Assembly (NCBI GenBank): GCA_001796865.1 | Contig: MGNQ01000041.1 | Coordinates: forward strand, 1 to 28,625 | Source: Chloroflexi bacterium RBG_16_56_11 | GTDB lineage: Bacteria; Chloroflexota; Dehalococcoidia; Dehalococcoidales; RBG-16-60-22 | Length of the DNA stretch: 28,625 nucleotides | Reading direction: 5' to 3' | Shown: in pieces, positions 14,188-23,127 of the stretch | Layout: every line of letters begins with the position of its first letter | Numbering within the stretch: the stretch's first letter is position 1 | Notes under the pieces: generated by a model | Databases searched by the model: none | The model's input: only the letters and a program-made list of their open reading frames with translations | Told to the model about the DNA's origin: nothing | Translations under genes and position numbers: made by a program

Positions 14188-14217
14188 CTGGCATTCCTCG
14201 GCCAGTTAGAATATAAT
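14188..14217 (+). promoter_or_regulatory. Promoter of the glgP-glgE-glgB-SemiSWEET operon
   Basis: CTGGCA (14188-14193, 4 of 6) and a perfect TATAAT (14212-14217) with an 18-base spacer. The transcript would start near 14224, leaving a leader of about 33 bases. Confidence 0.5.
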
Positions 14218-14243
14218 TTCTATCAAGGATTTTTTTTGACTTT

Positions 14244-14249
14244 AAGGAG
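14244..14249 (+). promoter_or_regulatory. Ribosome binding site deciding GTG 14257
   Basis: AAGGAG, 7 bases before GTG 14257. The in-frame TTG at 14236 lies upstream of it and is rejected as the start. Confidence 0.8.
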
Positions 14250-14256
14250 TGCCATC

Positions 14257-16377
14257 GTGACGAACTCTAAAATCCCCCAGCGCATCGAGCGCCTCCAGGA
14301 GCTGGCCAGCAGTCTCTGGTGGAGCTGGCACCCGCTGGGACGCGCCGTGTTCCGCACGCTCGATTATCCGCTCTGGAGATTGAGCGGACACAATCCGGTA
14401 AGGCAGCTATATGAAATCAGCCGGGAAAAGCTGGAGACCGCCGCCGGGGATGCCGCCTTTGTGTCTTTGTTCGACAGCGCCCTCACGGCTTACGATAAAG
14501 AAATCCACGACGCGACTTCCTGGTACAGCCAGGTCCATGCCGGGGCCCTGCCCGGTCCCATTGCCTATTTCTCCATGGAGTTTGCTATCCACAACTCCCT
14601 CCCCATTTATGCCGGCGGCCTCGGGGTCCTGGCTGGCGACCTCCTCAAAGAGGCCAGTGACCTCGGTATACCGATGGTCGCGGTCGGGTTCATGTACCCG
14701 CAGGGCTATTTCCGGCAGCGCATCTCGGCCGAAGGCTGGCAGGAGGAGGAGTACCAGCAGCTGGATTTCAGCCGGGCGCCGGTCAATCCCATTGTCTCCA
14801 GCAAAGGAGATAAATGCCTGGCCGAGGTGCACCTGAAAAACCGTGTTCTGCACGTCGGCGCCTGGCTCGTCAAAGTGGGACGCGTCAGCCTGTATCTGCT
14901 CGATACCAGCCTGGAGGAAAACCTGCCCCAGGACCGCCTTCTCTCCAACCGACTCTACACCGCTGACCGGGAGCAGCGTCTCCAGCAGGAAATCCTCCTG
15001 GGCATCGGCGGGGTGAGGGTACTCCGCTCGCTGGGTATCCAGCCTTCTGTCTGGCACGCCAATGAAGGCCACACCGCCTTCATGATGGTGGAACGCGTCC
15101 GCGAAGAGATATCACGGGGGACGCCCTCCGCTAAAGCCCTGGAAAAAGTGAGAAAGACCTCCGTTTTTACTACCCACACTCCCGTCCCCGCGGGTCATGA
15201 TGTTTTTACCAGCCAGCTCATGGAGCAGTATTTCGAACCGTACTGGCCTTCGCTGACGTTGAACAAGGATTCCTTCCTCGACCTGGGCCGCTATACCGGC
15301 TCTTCGGACGGCGGCTTCAATATGACCATATTGTCCTTGAAGACGTCCGGGCAGAGTAACGCCGTCAGCGAGCTTCATGGCAAGGTAAGCCGCCGGATGT
15401 GGTACGGGCTGTGGCCCAACTGCAACGAAGAGAACTGCCCCATCTTGCATATTACTAACGGCATTCACGTGCCGACATGGATAGCGATTGAAATCAGGGA
15501 GCTTTTCGAAAAGTATCTGGGACCGACCTGGTTGGACCATCATGATAACATCGCAGCCTGGAAAAAAATCGATGATATCCCCGACGAGGAAATCTGGAGG
15601 ACTCACCAGATCCTGAAACGAAAGCTCTTCCATATCGTCCTGGAGAAGGCGCAGCAGAGATGGGCCCGCGACGAAGGCACGCCGCAGCAGATACTCGCGA
15701 TGGGGTCGCTGCTCGACCACGATGCCCTTACCATCGCCTTCGTGAGGCGTTTTGCCGAGTACAAGCGGCCCTCCCTCCTCTTCTATGACGTCGAACGTCT
15801 GAAAAATATCATCAATAACAGCTTCCGGCCGGTGCAGATTATCTTCGCCGGGAAGTCCCACCCCGCCGATACCGCCTCGAAAATGCTCTTACAGCGTGTC
15901 CATACCACCGCCCGGGACAGGACGTTCCAGGGCAGGATAGCCTTCCTGGAAGACTATGATATGCGCCTGGCCAGGTACCTGGTACAGGGCGTCGATATCT
16001 GGCTCAACACGCCGCGCCGCCTCCAGGAGGCCTCCGGGACAAGCGGCATGAAGGCCTGCCTGAACGGTGTCCTCCACCTGAGTGTCCCGGACGGCTGGTG
16101 GCACGAAGCCTACAACGACGGCAACGGATGGTCGGTCGGGGATGAGACCATTAAAATCAGCACCGAGGAAGAGGACAGGACCGACGCCAACACTCTTTAC
16201 CATCTCCTCGAGGAAAAGGTGATTCCCCTCTACTACAACCGCGACAGAAGGGGCATCCCGCAGGAATGGGTTGGCATGATGAAAAAGTCGATCCGCACCG
16301 TCTCCCCGATTTTCTCCGCGCGCCGCATGCTAAAAGAGTACTGTGATAAGCTGTACCTGCCGGCGGTGAGGAGCTAG
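14257..16377 (+). CDS. glgP: Alpha-glucan (glycogen/maltodextrin) phosphorylase, GT35
   Basis: 706 residues from GTG 14257. Releases glucose-1-phosphate from the non-reducing ends of alpha-1,4-glucans in the cytoplasm. The first 100 residues carry the DUF3417-type segment (SSLWWSWHPLGRAVFRTLD) seen in the alpha-glucan phosphorylases of Actinobacteria, Thermotogae and relatives. The core shows IAYFSMEF, IYAGGLGVLAGD, WHANEGHTAFM, HTPVPAGHD and AEYKRPSLLF. The pyridoxal-phosphate lysine is K599 in EASGTSGMKA. It lacks the N-terminal regulatory extension of animal enzymes, so allosteric control of that kind is unlikely. First gene of a four-gene plus-strand operon; glgE starts 8 bp after the stop. 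Confidence 0.95.
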   Translation: MTNSKIPQRIERLQELASSLWWSWHPLGRAVFRTLDYPLWRLSGHNPVRQLYEISREKLETAAGDAAFVSLFDSALTAYDKEIHDATSWYSQVHAGALPGPIAYFSMEFAIHNSLPIYAGGLGVLAGDLLKEASDLGIPMVAVGFMYPQGYFRQRISAEGWQEEEYQQLDFSRAPVNPIVSSKGDKCLAEVHLKNRVLHVGAWLVKVGRVSLYLLDTSLEENLPQDRLLSNRLYTADREQRLQQEILLGIGGVRVLRSLGIQPSVWHANEGHTAFMMVERVREEISRGTPSAKALEKVRKTSVFTTHTPVPAGHDVFTSQLMEQYFEPYWPSLTLNKDSFLDLGRYTGSSDGGFNMTILSLKTSGQSNAVSELHGKVSRRMWYGLWPNCNEENCPILHITNGIHVPTWIAIEIRELFEKYLGPTWLDHHDNIAAWKKIDDIPDEEIWRTHQILKRKLFHIVLEKAQQRWARDEGTPQQILAMGSLLDHDALTIAFVRRFAEYKRPSLLFYDVERLKNIINNSFRPVQIIFAGKSHPADTASKMLLQRVHTTARDRTFQGRIAFLEDYDMRLARYLVQGVDIWLNTPRRLQEASGTSGMKACLNGVLHLSVPDGWWHEAYNDGNGWSVGDETIKISTEEEDRTDANTLYHLLEEKVIPLYYNRDRRGIPQEWVGMMKKSIRTVSPIFSARRMLKEYCDKLYLPAVRS

Positions 16378-16385
16378 ACGGTACA

Positions 16386-18377
16386 GTGATGAAATCGGAC
16401 TCCGGTACCGGCTGCCAGCGCGTCGTCATCGAAAATATCTCCCCGGAAGTCGATGGAGGGCGTTTCCCCGTCAAGAGAATCGCCGGAGACATCGTGGATG
16501 TCGAGGCGGTCATCTACGCCGATGGTCACGATACCCTCCTGGCGCGCCTCCGCTACCGTCACGAAAAAGACAGGGCGTGGCGGGAAGCGCCGCTGCAATC
16601 TCTCTCCAATGACCGCTGGCGCGGGTCTTTTACCGCGGCCAGGATGGGTAAATACTATTTCTCCATCACGGCCTGGGTCGACCGCTTCGAGACATGGCGG
16701 AAGGACCTGAGAAAAAGATACGATACCGGACAAATGGACCTGTCTCTGCAGTTTATTACCGGGGCCGGGTTGATAGAAAAAACGCTGCCGAAGGCCTCGC
16801 GTCCCGATGTCTCGAAAATTAAAAACTATCTCGATATGTTAAATTCAGAACAGGTTACCCGGAAAAAGAAGGTCAGGCTTGCCCTGAGCGAGGTTGTCCG
16901 CCGGTTGATGGCTAAATACTCCGAAAGGCGGTTTGCCATCAGCTCGCCCGAGCTCGCCATTACCGTCGACCGGTCAAAGGCGGGCTTCAGCGCCTGGTAC
17001 GAGATGTTCCCGCGTTCGGCCTCGCCCGAACCCGGACGGCACGGCACTTTCCGGGACGTCGAAGCCCGCCTGCCGTATGTCGCCGGTATGGGTTTTGACG
17101 TGCTCTACCTGCCGCCCATCCACCCTATTGGAAACACCCGTCGCAAGGGGAAAAACAACGCCGTCACGGCACGGCGCGGCGACCCGGGCACGCCCTGGGC
17201 CATCGGGTCCCGCGAAGGGGGATTCAAGGCCATCCATCCCGGCCTCGGCACGCTGGAAGATTTCCGACACCTGCTGGCCGCCGCCGGCGACCACGGCCTG
17301 GAAATCGCCCTGGACATCGCCTTCCAGTGCTCGCCCGACCATCCTTACGTCCAGAAACACCCCGGGTGGTTCCTCCGGCGGCCGGATGGCACCGTGCAGT
17401 TCGCCGAGAACCCCCCGAAGAAATATCAGGACATCTACCCCCTCAATTTCGAGTCCGAGGACTGGCGCGGGCTCTGGGAAGAGCTCAAGGGTGTCATTCT
17501 TTACTGGGCCGGGCAGGGCGTGCGCATTTTCCGCGTCGATAACCCGCACACCAAACCCTTCTGCTTCTGGGAATGGATCATCGGCGAGGTAAAAAGGGAA
17601 TACCCTGATGTCATCCTGCTGGCCGAGGCGTTTACCCGGCCGGTGGTCATGTACCGGCTGGCCAAGCTCGGCTTCACCCAGTCGTACACCTATTTTACCT
17701 GGCGTAATCACAAGAGAGACCTCACCGAGTACCTCGTGGAGTTGACACAGACCGGGGTTAAGGACTTTTTCCGGCCCAATTTCTGGCCGAACACGCCGGA
17801 TATCCTCCACGAGTATTTACAGAAGGGAGGCCGGCCGGCTTTCATGGCCCGTCTGGTGCTGGCGGCCACGTTGTGCAGCAACTATGGCATTTACGGTCCG
17901 GCCTTCGAGCTCTTGGAAAACACGCCGCGTGAGCCGGGCAGTGAAGAGTACCTGAACTCCGAGAAATACGAACTCAAACTCTGGGACATCGACCGTCCCG
18001 ATAGTCTCCGCGACTTCATCGCCAGCGTTAATCGCGCCCGGCGGCAGAATCCCGCCCTGCAAAGAAACTTGAACCTCTGGTTCAATTTCACCAGCAACGA
18101 TAACCTGCTCTGCTACAGCAAGCATACCGCTGACCTCTCCAATATTATCCTGGTCGTGGTCAGCCTCGGCCCTCAAGGTCCACAGTCGGGCACGGTAAAC
18201 GTACCGCTCAATGCCTGGGGACTCAATACCGACGTCACGTACCAGGTGCACGACCTCCTGAGCGACGCCCGGTATAACTGGACCGGCGAGTGGAATCCGG
18301 TCACGCTCGACCCTGAGGTTTGCCCGGCCCACGTCTTTCACATTGTCGATAGCGCCGGGCTGAAACGGAAGGATTAA
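16386..18377 (+). CDS. glgE: Alpha-1,4-glucan:maltose-1-phosphate maltosyltransferase (GH13_3)
   Basis: 663 residues. Transfers maltosyl units from maltose-1-phosphate to the non-reducing end of an alpha-1,4-glucan. The order is an N-terminal beta-rich domain, a helical insert (about 130-185), a GH13 barrel and a beta C-terminal domain. Catalytic residues are D385 in FRVDNPHTKP (nucleophile), E414 in LLAEAFTRP (acid/base) and D472 in NTPDIL. The NPHTKP motif separates GlgE from ordinary amylases. GTG 16386 and ATG 16389 are adjacent starts; a GAGGAG in the end of glgP can serve as binding site. TreS, Pep2, GlgC and GlgM are not in this window, so the maltose-1-phosphate source lies elsewhere. 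glgB follows after 24 bp. Confidence 0.95.
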   Translation: MMKSDSGTGCQRVVIENISPEVDGGRFPVKRIAGDIVDVEAVIYADGHDTLLARLRYRHEKDRAWREAPLQSLSNDRWRGSFTAARMGKYYFSITAWVDRFETWRKDLRKRYDTGQMDLSLQFITGAGLIEKTLPKASRPDVSKIKNYLDMLNSEQVTRKKKVRLALSEVVRRLMAKYSERRFAISSPELAITVDRSKAGFSAWYEMFPRSASPEPGRHGTFRDVEARLPYVAGMGFDVLYLPPIHPIGNTRRKGKNNAVTARRGDPGTPWAIGSREGGFKAIHPGLGTLEDFRHLLAAAGDHGLEIALDIAFQCSPDHPYVQKHPGWFLRRPDGTVQFAENPPKKYQDIYPLNFESEDWRGLWEELKGVILYWAGQGVRIFRVDNPHTKPFCFWEWIIGEVKREYPDVILLAEAFTRPVVMYRLAKLGFTQSYTYFTWRNHKRDLTEYLVELTQTGVKDFFRPNFWPNTPDILHEYLQKGGRPAFMARLVLAATLCSNYGIYGPAFELLENTPREPGSEEYLNSEKYELKLWDIDRPDSLRDFIASVNRARRQNPALQRNLNLWFNFTSNDNLLCYSKHTADLSNIILVVVSLGPQGPQSGTVNVPLNAWGLNTDVTYQVHDLLSDARYNWTGEWNPVTLDPEVCPAHVFHIVDSAGLKRKD

Positions 18378-18401
18378 TGCCTTTACCGAAAAAGGACAGT
18401 C

Positions 18402-20378
18402 ATGACGTCGCGTAAAAGAAAAGCAATAAAAAAGTCGGATATCGTTTCTTCGCCGGAGCCGGCCGTCCGCCACGACGTGTCATTACTCTCCGGTGACGAT
18501 ATCTACCTTTTCAATGAAGGCAGCCACTACCGGCTATACGAAAAGCTCGGGGCGCACCCTCTGACCGCAGATGGCATCAGGGGAATGTATTTCGCTGTCT
18601 GGGCACCCAGCGCCCGCGACGTTTACGTTATCGGCGAATTCAATAGCTGGGACGGGACGCGGCACCGGCTCCAGCCGCGGGAAAACTCCGGCATCTGGGA
18701 GGGATTCATCGGCGGTATCGGCCCCGGAGTTGTGTACAAATATTTTGTCGTCTCGAATCATAACGGCTACTCGGTGGAAAAGGCTGACCCCTTCGCTTTC
18801 TATGCCGAGACACCTCCTAAAACCGCTTCGGTCGCCTGGGACCTCGGCTATACCTGGGGAGACCGGGAATGGATGAAAAGTCGCCGCGAACGCAACGCTA
18901 TCGGTGCGCCCCTCTCTATCTACGAGGTCCATCCCGGCTCGTGGCGACGCGTGCCCGAAGAGGGCAACCGCTCCCTTACCTACCGGGAGATGGCCCAATG
19001 GCTTACTGATTATGTCAAGCAGATGGGCTTTACCCACGTCGAGTTCCTGCCGGTCATGGAGCACCCGTTCTACGGCTCCTGGGGCTACCAGATAACCGGC
19101 TACTTCGCTGCAACGAGCCGCTACGGCACGCCGCAGGACCTCATGTACCTGGTGGACTACCTGCACCAGCATGACATCGGCGTCATTCTGGACTGGGTGC
19201 CCTCCCATTTCCCCAATGACGAGCACGCCCTGGGCTTTTTCGACGGCACGCACCTCTACGAGCACCAGGACCCCGTCCAGGGCGTCCATCCGGACTGGAA
19301 CAGCTACGTCTTTAACTACGGCCGGAACGAGGTGAGGAGCTTTTTAAACAGCAGCGCCATGTTCTGGCTCGAGAAATACCACGCTGACGGCCTGAGGGTG
19401 GATGCCGTGGCATCCATGCTATACCTGGACTACGGACGCAAGGGACGGCGCTGGGTGCCCAACCGGTTCGGAGGACGCGAGAACCTGGACGCCATCGTTT
19501 TCCTGAGGCAGTTCAACGAGACCGTCTACCGGGAAAAACCGGATGTCCAGACTATCGCCGAGGAGTCCACCGCCTGGCCGATGGTTTCGCGCCCCACCTA
19601 CATGGGCGGGCTCGGTTTCGGGCTGAAGTGGGACATGGGCTGGATGCACGATACGCTGGTATACATCACCAGGGACCCCGTTTACCGGAAATACCACCAT
19701 AATGAGTTGACTTTCCGGGCGCTATACGCCTTCACGGAGAATTTCGCCCTGCCGCTGTCACATGATGAGGTTGTTCACGGGAAGGCCTCCCTCCTGAGCA
19801 AGATGCCGGGCGACGACTGGCAGAAGTTCGCCAACCTGCGTCTCCTCCTGGGATACATGTACGCCCAGCCCGGGAAAAAGCTACTATTCATGGGCGGGGA
19901 GTTTGGTCAGCGGGCCGAGTGGTCCCATGAAGAGAGCCTGGAGTGGCACCTACTCCAGTACCCGCCCCACGCCGGCCTCCAGCGGTGGGTGACCGACCTT
20001 AATGTCCTTTATCGTTGGCGCCCGGCCCTGCACGAGCTCGACTGCGAACCCGCCGGGTTCGAGTGGATTGACACCGGCGACTACGAACACGGCATCATCA
20101 GCTTTATCCGCCGCGGGCGGACGGAGGACGATATCGTGCTGGTCGTGGCCAACTTTACCCCCGAGACGCATTTCAACTACGACGTCGGCACTCCGCTGCC
20201 GGGTATCTGGCAGGAGCTATTGAACGGTGACGACATAAAATACGGAGGTAGCGGCCAGGGTAACAAGGCCGGGATGAAGGCCGTGGCGAAAATCACGCAC
20301 GGTCGGCGGCATACCATCACGGTGACCATTCCGCCGCTGGCCGTGATTTTCCTGGCGCGAAGGGACATTGAAATATGA
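18402..20378 (+). CDS. glgB: 1,4-alpha-glucan branching enzyme (GH13_9)
   Basis: 658 residues. Cuts an alpha-1,4 chain and re-attaches it as an alpha-1,6 branch. A basic N-terminal 25 residues are followed by a CBM48 domain (about 45-135, with YFAVWAPSARDVYVIGEFNSWDG), the GH13 barrel and a C-terminal beta domain. Catalytic residues are D334 in LRVDAVASMLYLDY, E387 in IAEESTAWP and D455 in LSHDEVVHGK; their spacing (53 and 68) equals that of E. coli GlgB (D405, E458, D526). It lacks the extra N1 domain of the 728-residue E. coli enzyme. The ATG has AAGGA about 6 bases upstream. Its TGA overlaps the ATG of the SemiSWEET gene by 4 bp. Confidence 0.96.
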   Translation: MTSRKRKAIKKSDIVSSPEPAVRHDVSLLSGDDIYLFNEGSHYRLYEKLGAHPLTADGIRGMYFAVWAPSARDVYVIGEFNSWDGTRHRLQPRENSGIWEGFIGGIGPGVVYKYFVVSNHNGYSVEKADPFAFYAETPPKTASVAWDLGYTWGDREWMKSRRERNAIGAPLSIYEVHPGSWRRVPEEGNRSLTYREMAQWLTDYVKQMGFTHVEFLPVMEHPFYGSWGYQITGYFAATSRYGTPQDLMYLVDYLHQHDIGVILDWVPSHFPNDEHALGFFDGTHLYEHQDPVQGVHPDWNSYVFNYGRNEVRSFLNSSAMFWLEKYHADGLRVDAVASMLYLDYGRKGRRWVPNRFGGRENLDAIVFLRQFNETVYREKPDVQTIAEESTAWPMVSRPTYMGGLGFGLKWDMGWMHDTLVYITRDPVYRKYHHNELTFRALYAFTENFALPLSHDEVVHGKASLLSKMPGDDWQKFANLRLLLGYMYAQPGKKLLFMGGEFGQRAEWSHEESLEWHLLQYPPHAGLQRWVTDLNVLYRWRPALHELDCEPAGFEWIDTGDYEHGIISFIRRGRTEDDIVLVVANFTPETHFNYDVGTPLPGIWQELLNGDDIKYGGSGQGNKAGMKAVAKITHGRRHTITVTIPPLAVIFLARRDIEI

Positions 20379-20647
20379 ACGACCTTGGTTGGACGTTTAT
20401 CGGTATCATCGCCGCCCTGCTGACCACTTTCAGCTTTGTGCCGCAGGTCAATAAAATGTGGCGCAAGCGCTCGGCCCGTGACGTCAGCCAGGTCACCATG
20501 CTGCAGCTTATCCTGGGTAACTCTTTCTGGCTGCTGTACGGAATCGGCCGCCGCGACGCCGTCATCATCGGCGCCAACATCATATCCATCGCCATCCTGA
20601 TTTTCGGCGTGATTCTTTATTACCGTTTCCGGGAGAATGAAGGCTGA
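20375..20647 (+). CDS. SemiSWEET sugar transporter (MtN3/PQ-loop family)
   Basis: 90 residues with three membrane helices (about 5-25, 40-57, 62-83), the size and layout of bacterial SemiSWEETs, which dimerise to make a sugar pore. Family marks are P23-Q24 in SFVPQVNKMWRKRSARDVS, the W52 of SFWLLYG and N68 of GAN, at the positions of the Trp and Asn that line the sugar pocket in known SemiSWEETs. Such transporters move mono- or disaccharides down their gradient. The ATG overlaps the glgB stop (ATGA), so translation is probably coupled to that of the branching enzyme. The transported sugar is unknown; glucose, maltose or trehalose would fit the context (inference). Confidence 0.9.
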   Translation: MNDLGWTFIGIIAALLTTFSFVPQVNKMWRKRSARDVSQVTMLQLILGNSFWLLYGIGRRDAVIIGANIISIAILIFGVILYYRFRENEG

Positions 20648-20685
20648 ATGTCCCCTCCCCTGGAGGAGAGAATGATACTTCAGGC

Positions 20686-23127
20686 TCAGCCCTGCTTCTC
20701 CATCCGCACATTCAACTCTTTACCCAGCAGAGCAAAGGCTTCGAGCCAGTGCCGGGCTGGGGCATCACCCGCTTCCGCTCTTCGCTTATAATCCGGATAG
20801 TCGGTTTGCAGCCGATTCCGGTAAAAGCCCTGCACCTTCCAGAGGTCGACCGGGAAAGGCAGTCCCCGGGCCAGCGACGTCACATCTACCAGTGCCTGGA
20901 GACCGTTTAAATCTCCCGGACTGCTCGCCAGTCCTGCCATCATTTTTTCGATATTTTTTTTCAAATCATAGCTGATGCCACCGGCATCGATATCGACCGA
21001 CCAGATCTTCGCCGTTTCCAGCAGTGTTTTCACCGCGGTTGCATCAACTCTCGCTGCGTTGACGGCGCGGTGGAGGTCCGAATTGATAATTAACTCGGCG
21101 GCGGCATGAAAATTCCGCGGGACGGGACCGCCCAGCTCGGAGAGGAAGCGCGCCGGTGGATAGTAGTGCTCGTAAAGCCCGCGGTAGGCCGCCGCGACTG
21201 CCGACATCGTCGACTCCAGCATCTCGCCGAGGACTTTACGCTGCTCGTCGCGGAAAAGAGACGTTAAAGAGTAGTGGGAGCTCCCCAGGTGCTTCTCAAG
21301 CAGTCGGACAACCTCGCTGTAATCACCCCGCGAGCAGGACAGGGTTGTCTCTCGCGCCATGTTGCGGTAGATTTCTTCCTCATCGTACTTCGACACGCCG
21401 GCGTTGACCACGTAGCCTTCCCGGCGCAGCGCACCGTAGATGAATGTGTCCGACTCTCCCGTAATCTGCGAGGTCACACGGCACCGGCCGGTCACCAGCC
21501 TGGCCTCGCCACATTCGGTTATCGCGGCGTCCTCCATCTCGATCCCATAGCAGTACGCCCTGTTTTCCTCGCCGGATTTTTTTGAAAGAGAGTTTACGGC
21601 GGCATGGGCAGCTACCTTTTTAAGGTCGACCATCGCCGGCCGGACGAGGTTTTCGTAAATCCGGCGTCCGTTCTCCTGCTCCGGGATATTGCTCTTCGCT
21701 TCCTCCAGTGTTTTCAGGAAATTCTCCTCGACGTCTCCTTCGAAAAGCTCCCCCGCCAGCTGCGCGACCCTGCCGGCGTACTGGAGGACCTGGACCGGCT
21801 CGGGACGGGATATTTCATCGAAGAACCAGCCGCAGCTCGTGTACATGAGCATGGCGTGGCGCTGGAGCTCCAGGAGCTTGAGGACGGTCACTTTTTCCGT
21901 TTCATCCAGCTTGCGCCCGGCATGCCTGTTAAAAAAGCGTGCGACACTCTCCGGAGAGCGGTCGATGATGACGTCTATGTAGTCGTCGCGGGCCGCCCAC
22001 GGGTGTTTGAGGAACAGCCGGGCCTTTTCCTCGTACTTTGTGGCCAGGGTATCCCGCAAATAGTCGAAGGCGTTACGCAGCGGGGTACGCCACTGCTGGT
22101 TCCAGCCCGGGTGCTCGCCGTCGCCGGCCGTATCGCCGCAGTCGCTCCACCACCGGTCGATGCCGTGTTTACAGCTCCAGGAACTTTTTTCGATGATTTC
22201 CACTTCGTGGGCGGGGGGATATTTTTCCAGGTACTCGCCGTAGTTGGTTATCCTGGCCAGGCCGTTCGACTCGATGTATCGAATCGCGAAAGCCAGCGCC
22301 ATGTCCGCGAAGCGGTGGTGATGGCCGTAGGTCTCGCCGTCGGTCGCGATGTTCACCAGCTGTGGCCATCTTCTTTTTTCTGAGAAGGCTGATACCAACC
22401 TGTTGGCAAAGGCTTCGCCGCTTTTAAGAATGTCTTCGAAGGCGACGGCGTTGGATATGGGGCTGTCGAAAAAAAAGACGGCCAGCTTTCTCCCCGACGG
22501 TAGGTTGACCGCGTAAGCGCACGTGGGGTCGACAGTGCCGTCGCTAACATTCTTCCAGTTCGATGAGCCGGCGGGCCGGAAGCGCCGCGCCTGGCGGGGC
22601 GAAAGAATAGTGAACTTGATTCCCAGGCTGGCCATGATATCCAGAGTCTCCAGGTCGACCGCCGTTTCCGGCAGCCACATCCCTTCCGGTTTACGCCCGA
22701 AGCGATGCTCGAAGTCTCTTATTCCCCAGCGCACCTGGGTGTAGCGGTCACGGTGGTTGGCCAGCGGCATGATAACATGGTTATAGGCCTGGGCGATGGC
22801 TGAACCATGTCCCGAAAAGTGGTCGCGGCTCTGGCGGTCGGCCTCGATAATCGCCCGGTACGTATCGCGGTCACCGGTTTCCATCCAGGCGAGGAGGGTA
22901 GGGCCGAAGTCGAAGCTGATGCTGGAGTAGTTGTTTACCACGCGGTCGATCAGGCCGTCTTTATCCAGCAGGTGCGACGATGCGTTTGTCATGTAACATT
23001 CCGCGGCGATTTTTTCATTCCAGTCGTGGTAGGGATAGGCCGCGTCCTGCCACTCGACGTATTCCAGCCAGGCGTTTTCACGCGGCGGCTGGTAGAAATG
23101 CCCGTGGATGCAGACATAACGTTCCAT
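20686..23127 (-). CDS. GH57-type glycoside hydrolase with DUF3536
   Basis: 813 residues. The N-terminal half is a GH57 (beta/alpha)7 barrel: HGHFYQPPREN at residues 8-18, the catalytic-glutamate motif W151-L-P-E154 and the acid T262-D263-G-E in NIATDGETYGHHH. The C-terminal half is DUF3536 (RPEPVQVLQYAGR, then helical repeats). Relatives are GH57 amylases, branching enzymes and amylopullulanases; the activity of DUF3536 proteins is not established as far as I know. There is no signal peptide, so it likely acts on cytoplasmic glucan. The start codon directly abuts the malQ stop (TAG|ATG, no spacer), so the two are translationally coupled. It converges with the SemiSWEET gene, 38 bp apart. Confidence 0.88.
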   Translation of the reverse strand: MERYVCIHGHFYQPPRENAWLEYVEWQDAAYPYHDWNEKIAAECYMTNASSHLLDKDGLIDRVVNNYSSISFDFGPTLLAWMETGDRDTYRAIIEADRQSRDHFSGHGSAIAQAYNHVIMPLANHRDRYTQVRWGIRDFEHRFGRKPEGMWLPETAVDLETLDIMASLGIKFTILSPRQARRFRPAGSSNWKNVSDGTVDPTCAYAVNLPSGRKLAVFFFDSPISNAVAFEDILKSGEAFANRLVSAFSEKRRWPQLVNIATDGETYGHHHRFADMALAFAIRYIESNGLARITNYGEYLEKYPPAHEVEIIEKSSWSCKHGIDRWWSDCGDTAGDGEHPGWNQQWRTPLRNAFDYLRDTLATKYEEKARLFLKHPWAARDDYIDVIIDRSPESVARFFNRHAGRKLDETEKVTVLKLLELQRHAMLMYTSCGWFFDEISRPEPVQVLQYAGRVAQLAGELFEGDVEENFLKTLEEAKSNIPEQENGRRIYENLVRPAMVDLKKVAAHAAVNSLSKKSGEENRAYCYGIEMEDAAITECGEARLVTGRCRVTSQITGESDTFIYGALRREGYVVNAGVSKYDEEEIYRNMARETTLSCSRGDYSEVVRLLEKHLGSSHYSLTSLFRDEQRKVLGEMLESTMSAVAAAYRGLYEHYYPPARFLSELGGPVPRNFHAAAELIINSDLHRAVNAARVDATAVKTLLETAKIWSVDIDAGGISYDLKKNIEKMMAGLASSPGDLNGLQALVDVTSLARGLPFPVDLWKVQGFYRNRLQTDYPDYKRRAEAGDAPARHWLEAFALLGKELNVRMEKQG

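Noticed and set aside
16974..17810. Minus-strand 278-codon frame inside glgE
   Set aside because: Overlaps the GlgE active-site region; typical high-GC antisense frame.
20648..20685. Terminator between the SemiSWEET and GH57 genes
   Set aside because: A CCTCC/GGAGG hairpin with a 3-base loop is present, but no T-run follows on either strand.
21604..22383. Plus-strand 259-codon frame inside the GH57 gene
   Set aside because: Antisense to a conserved catalytic barrel; no family signature and no ribosome binding site.
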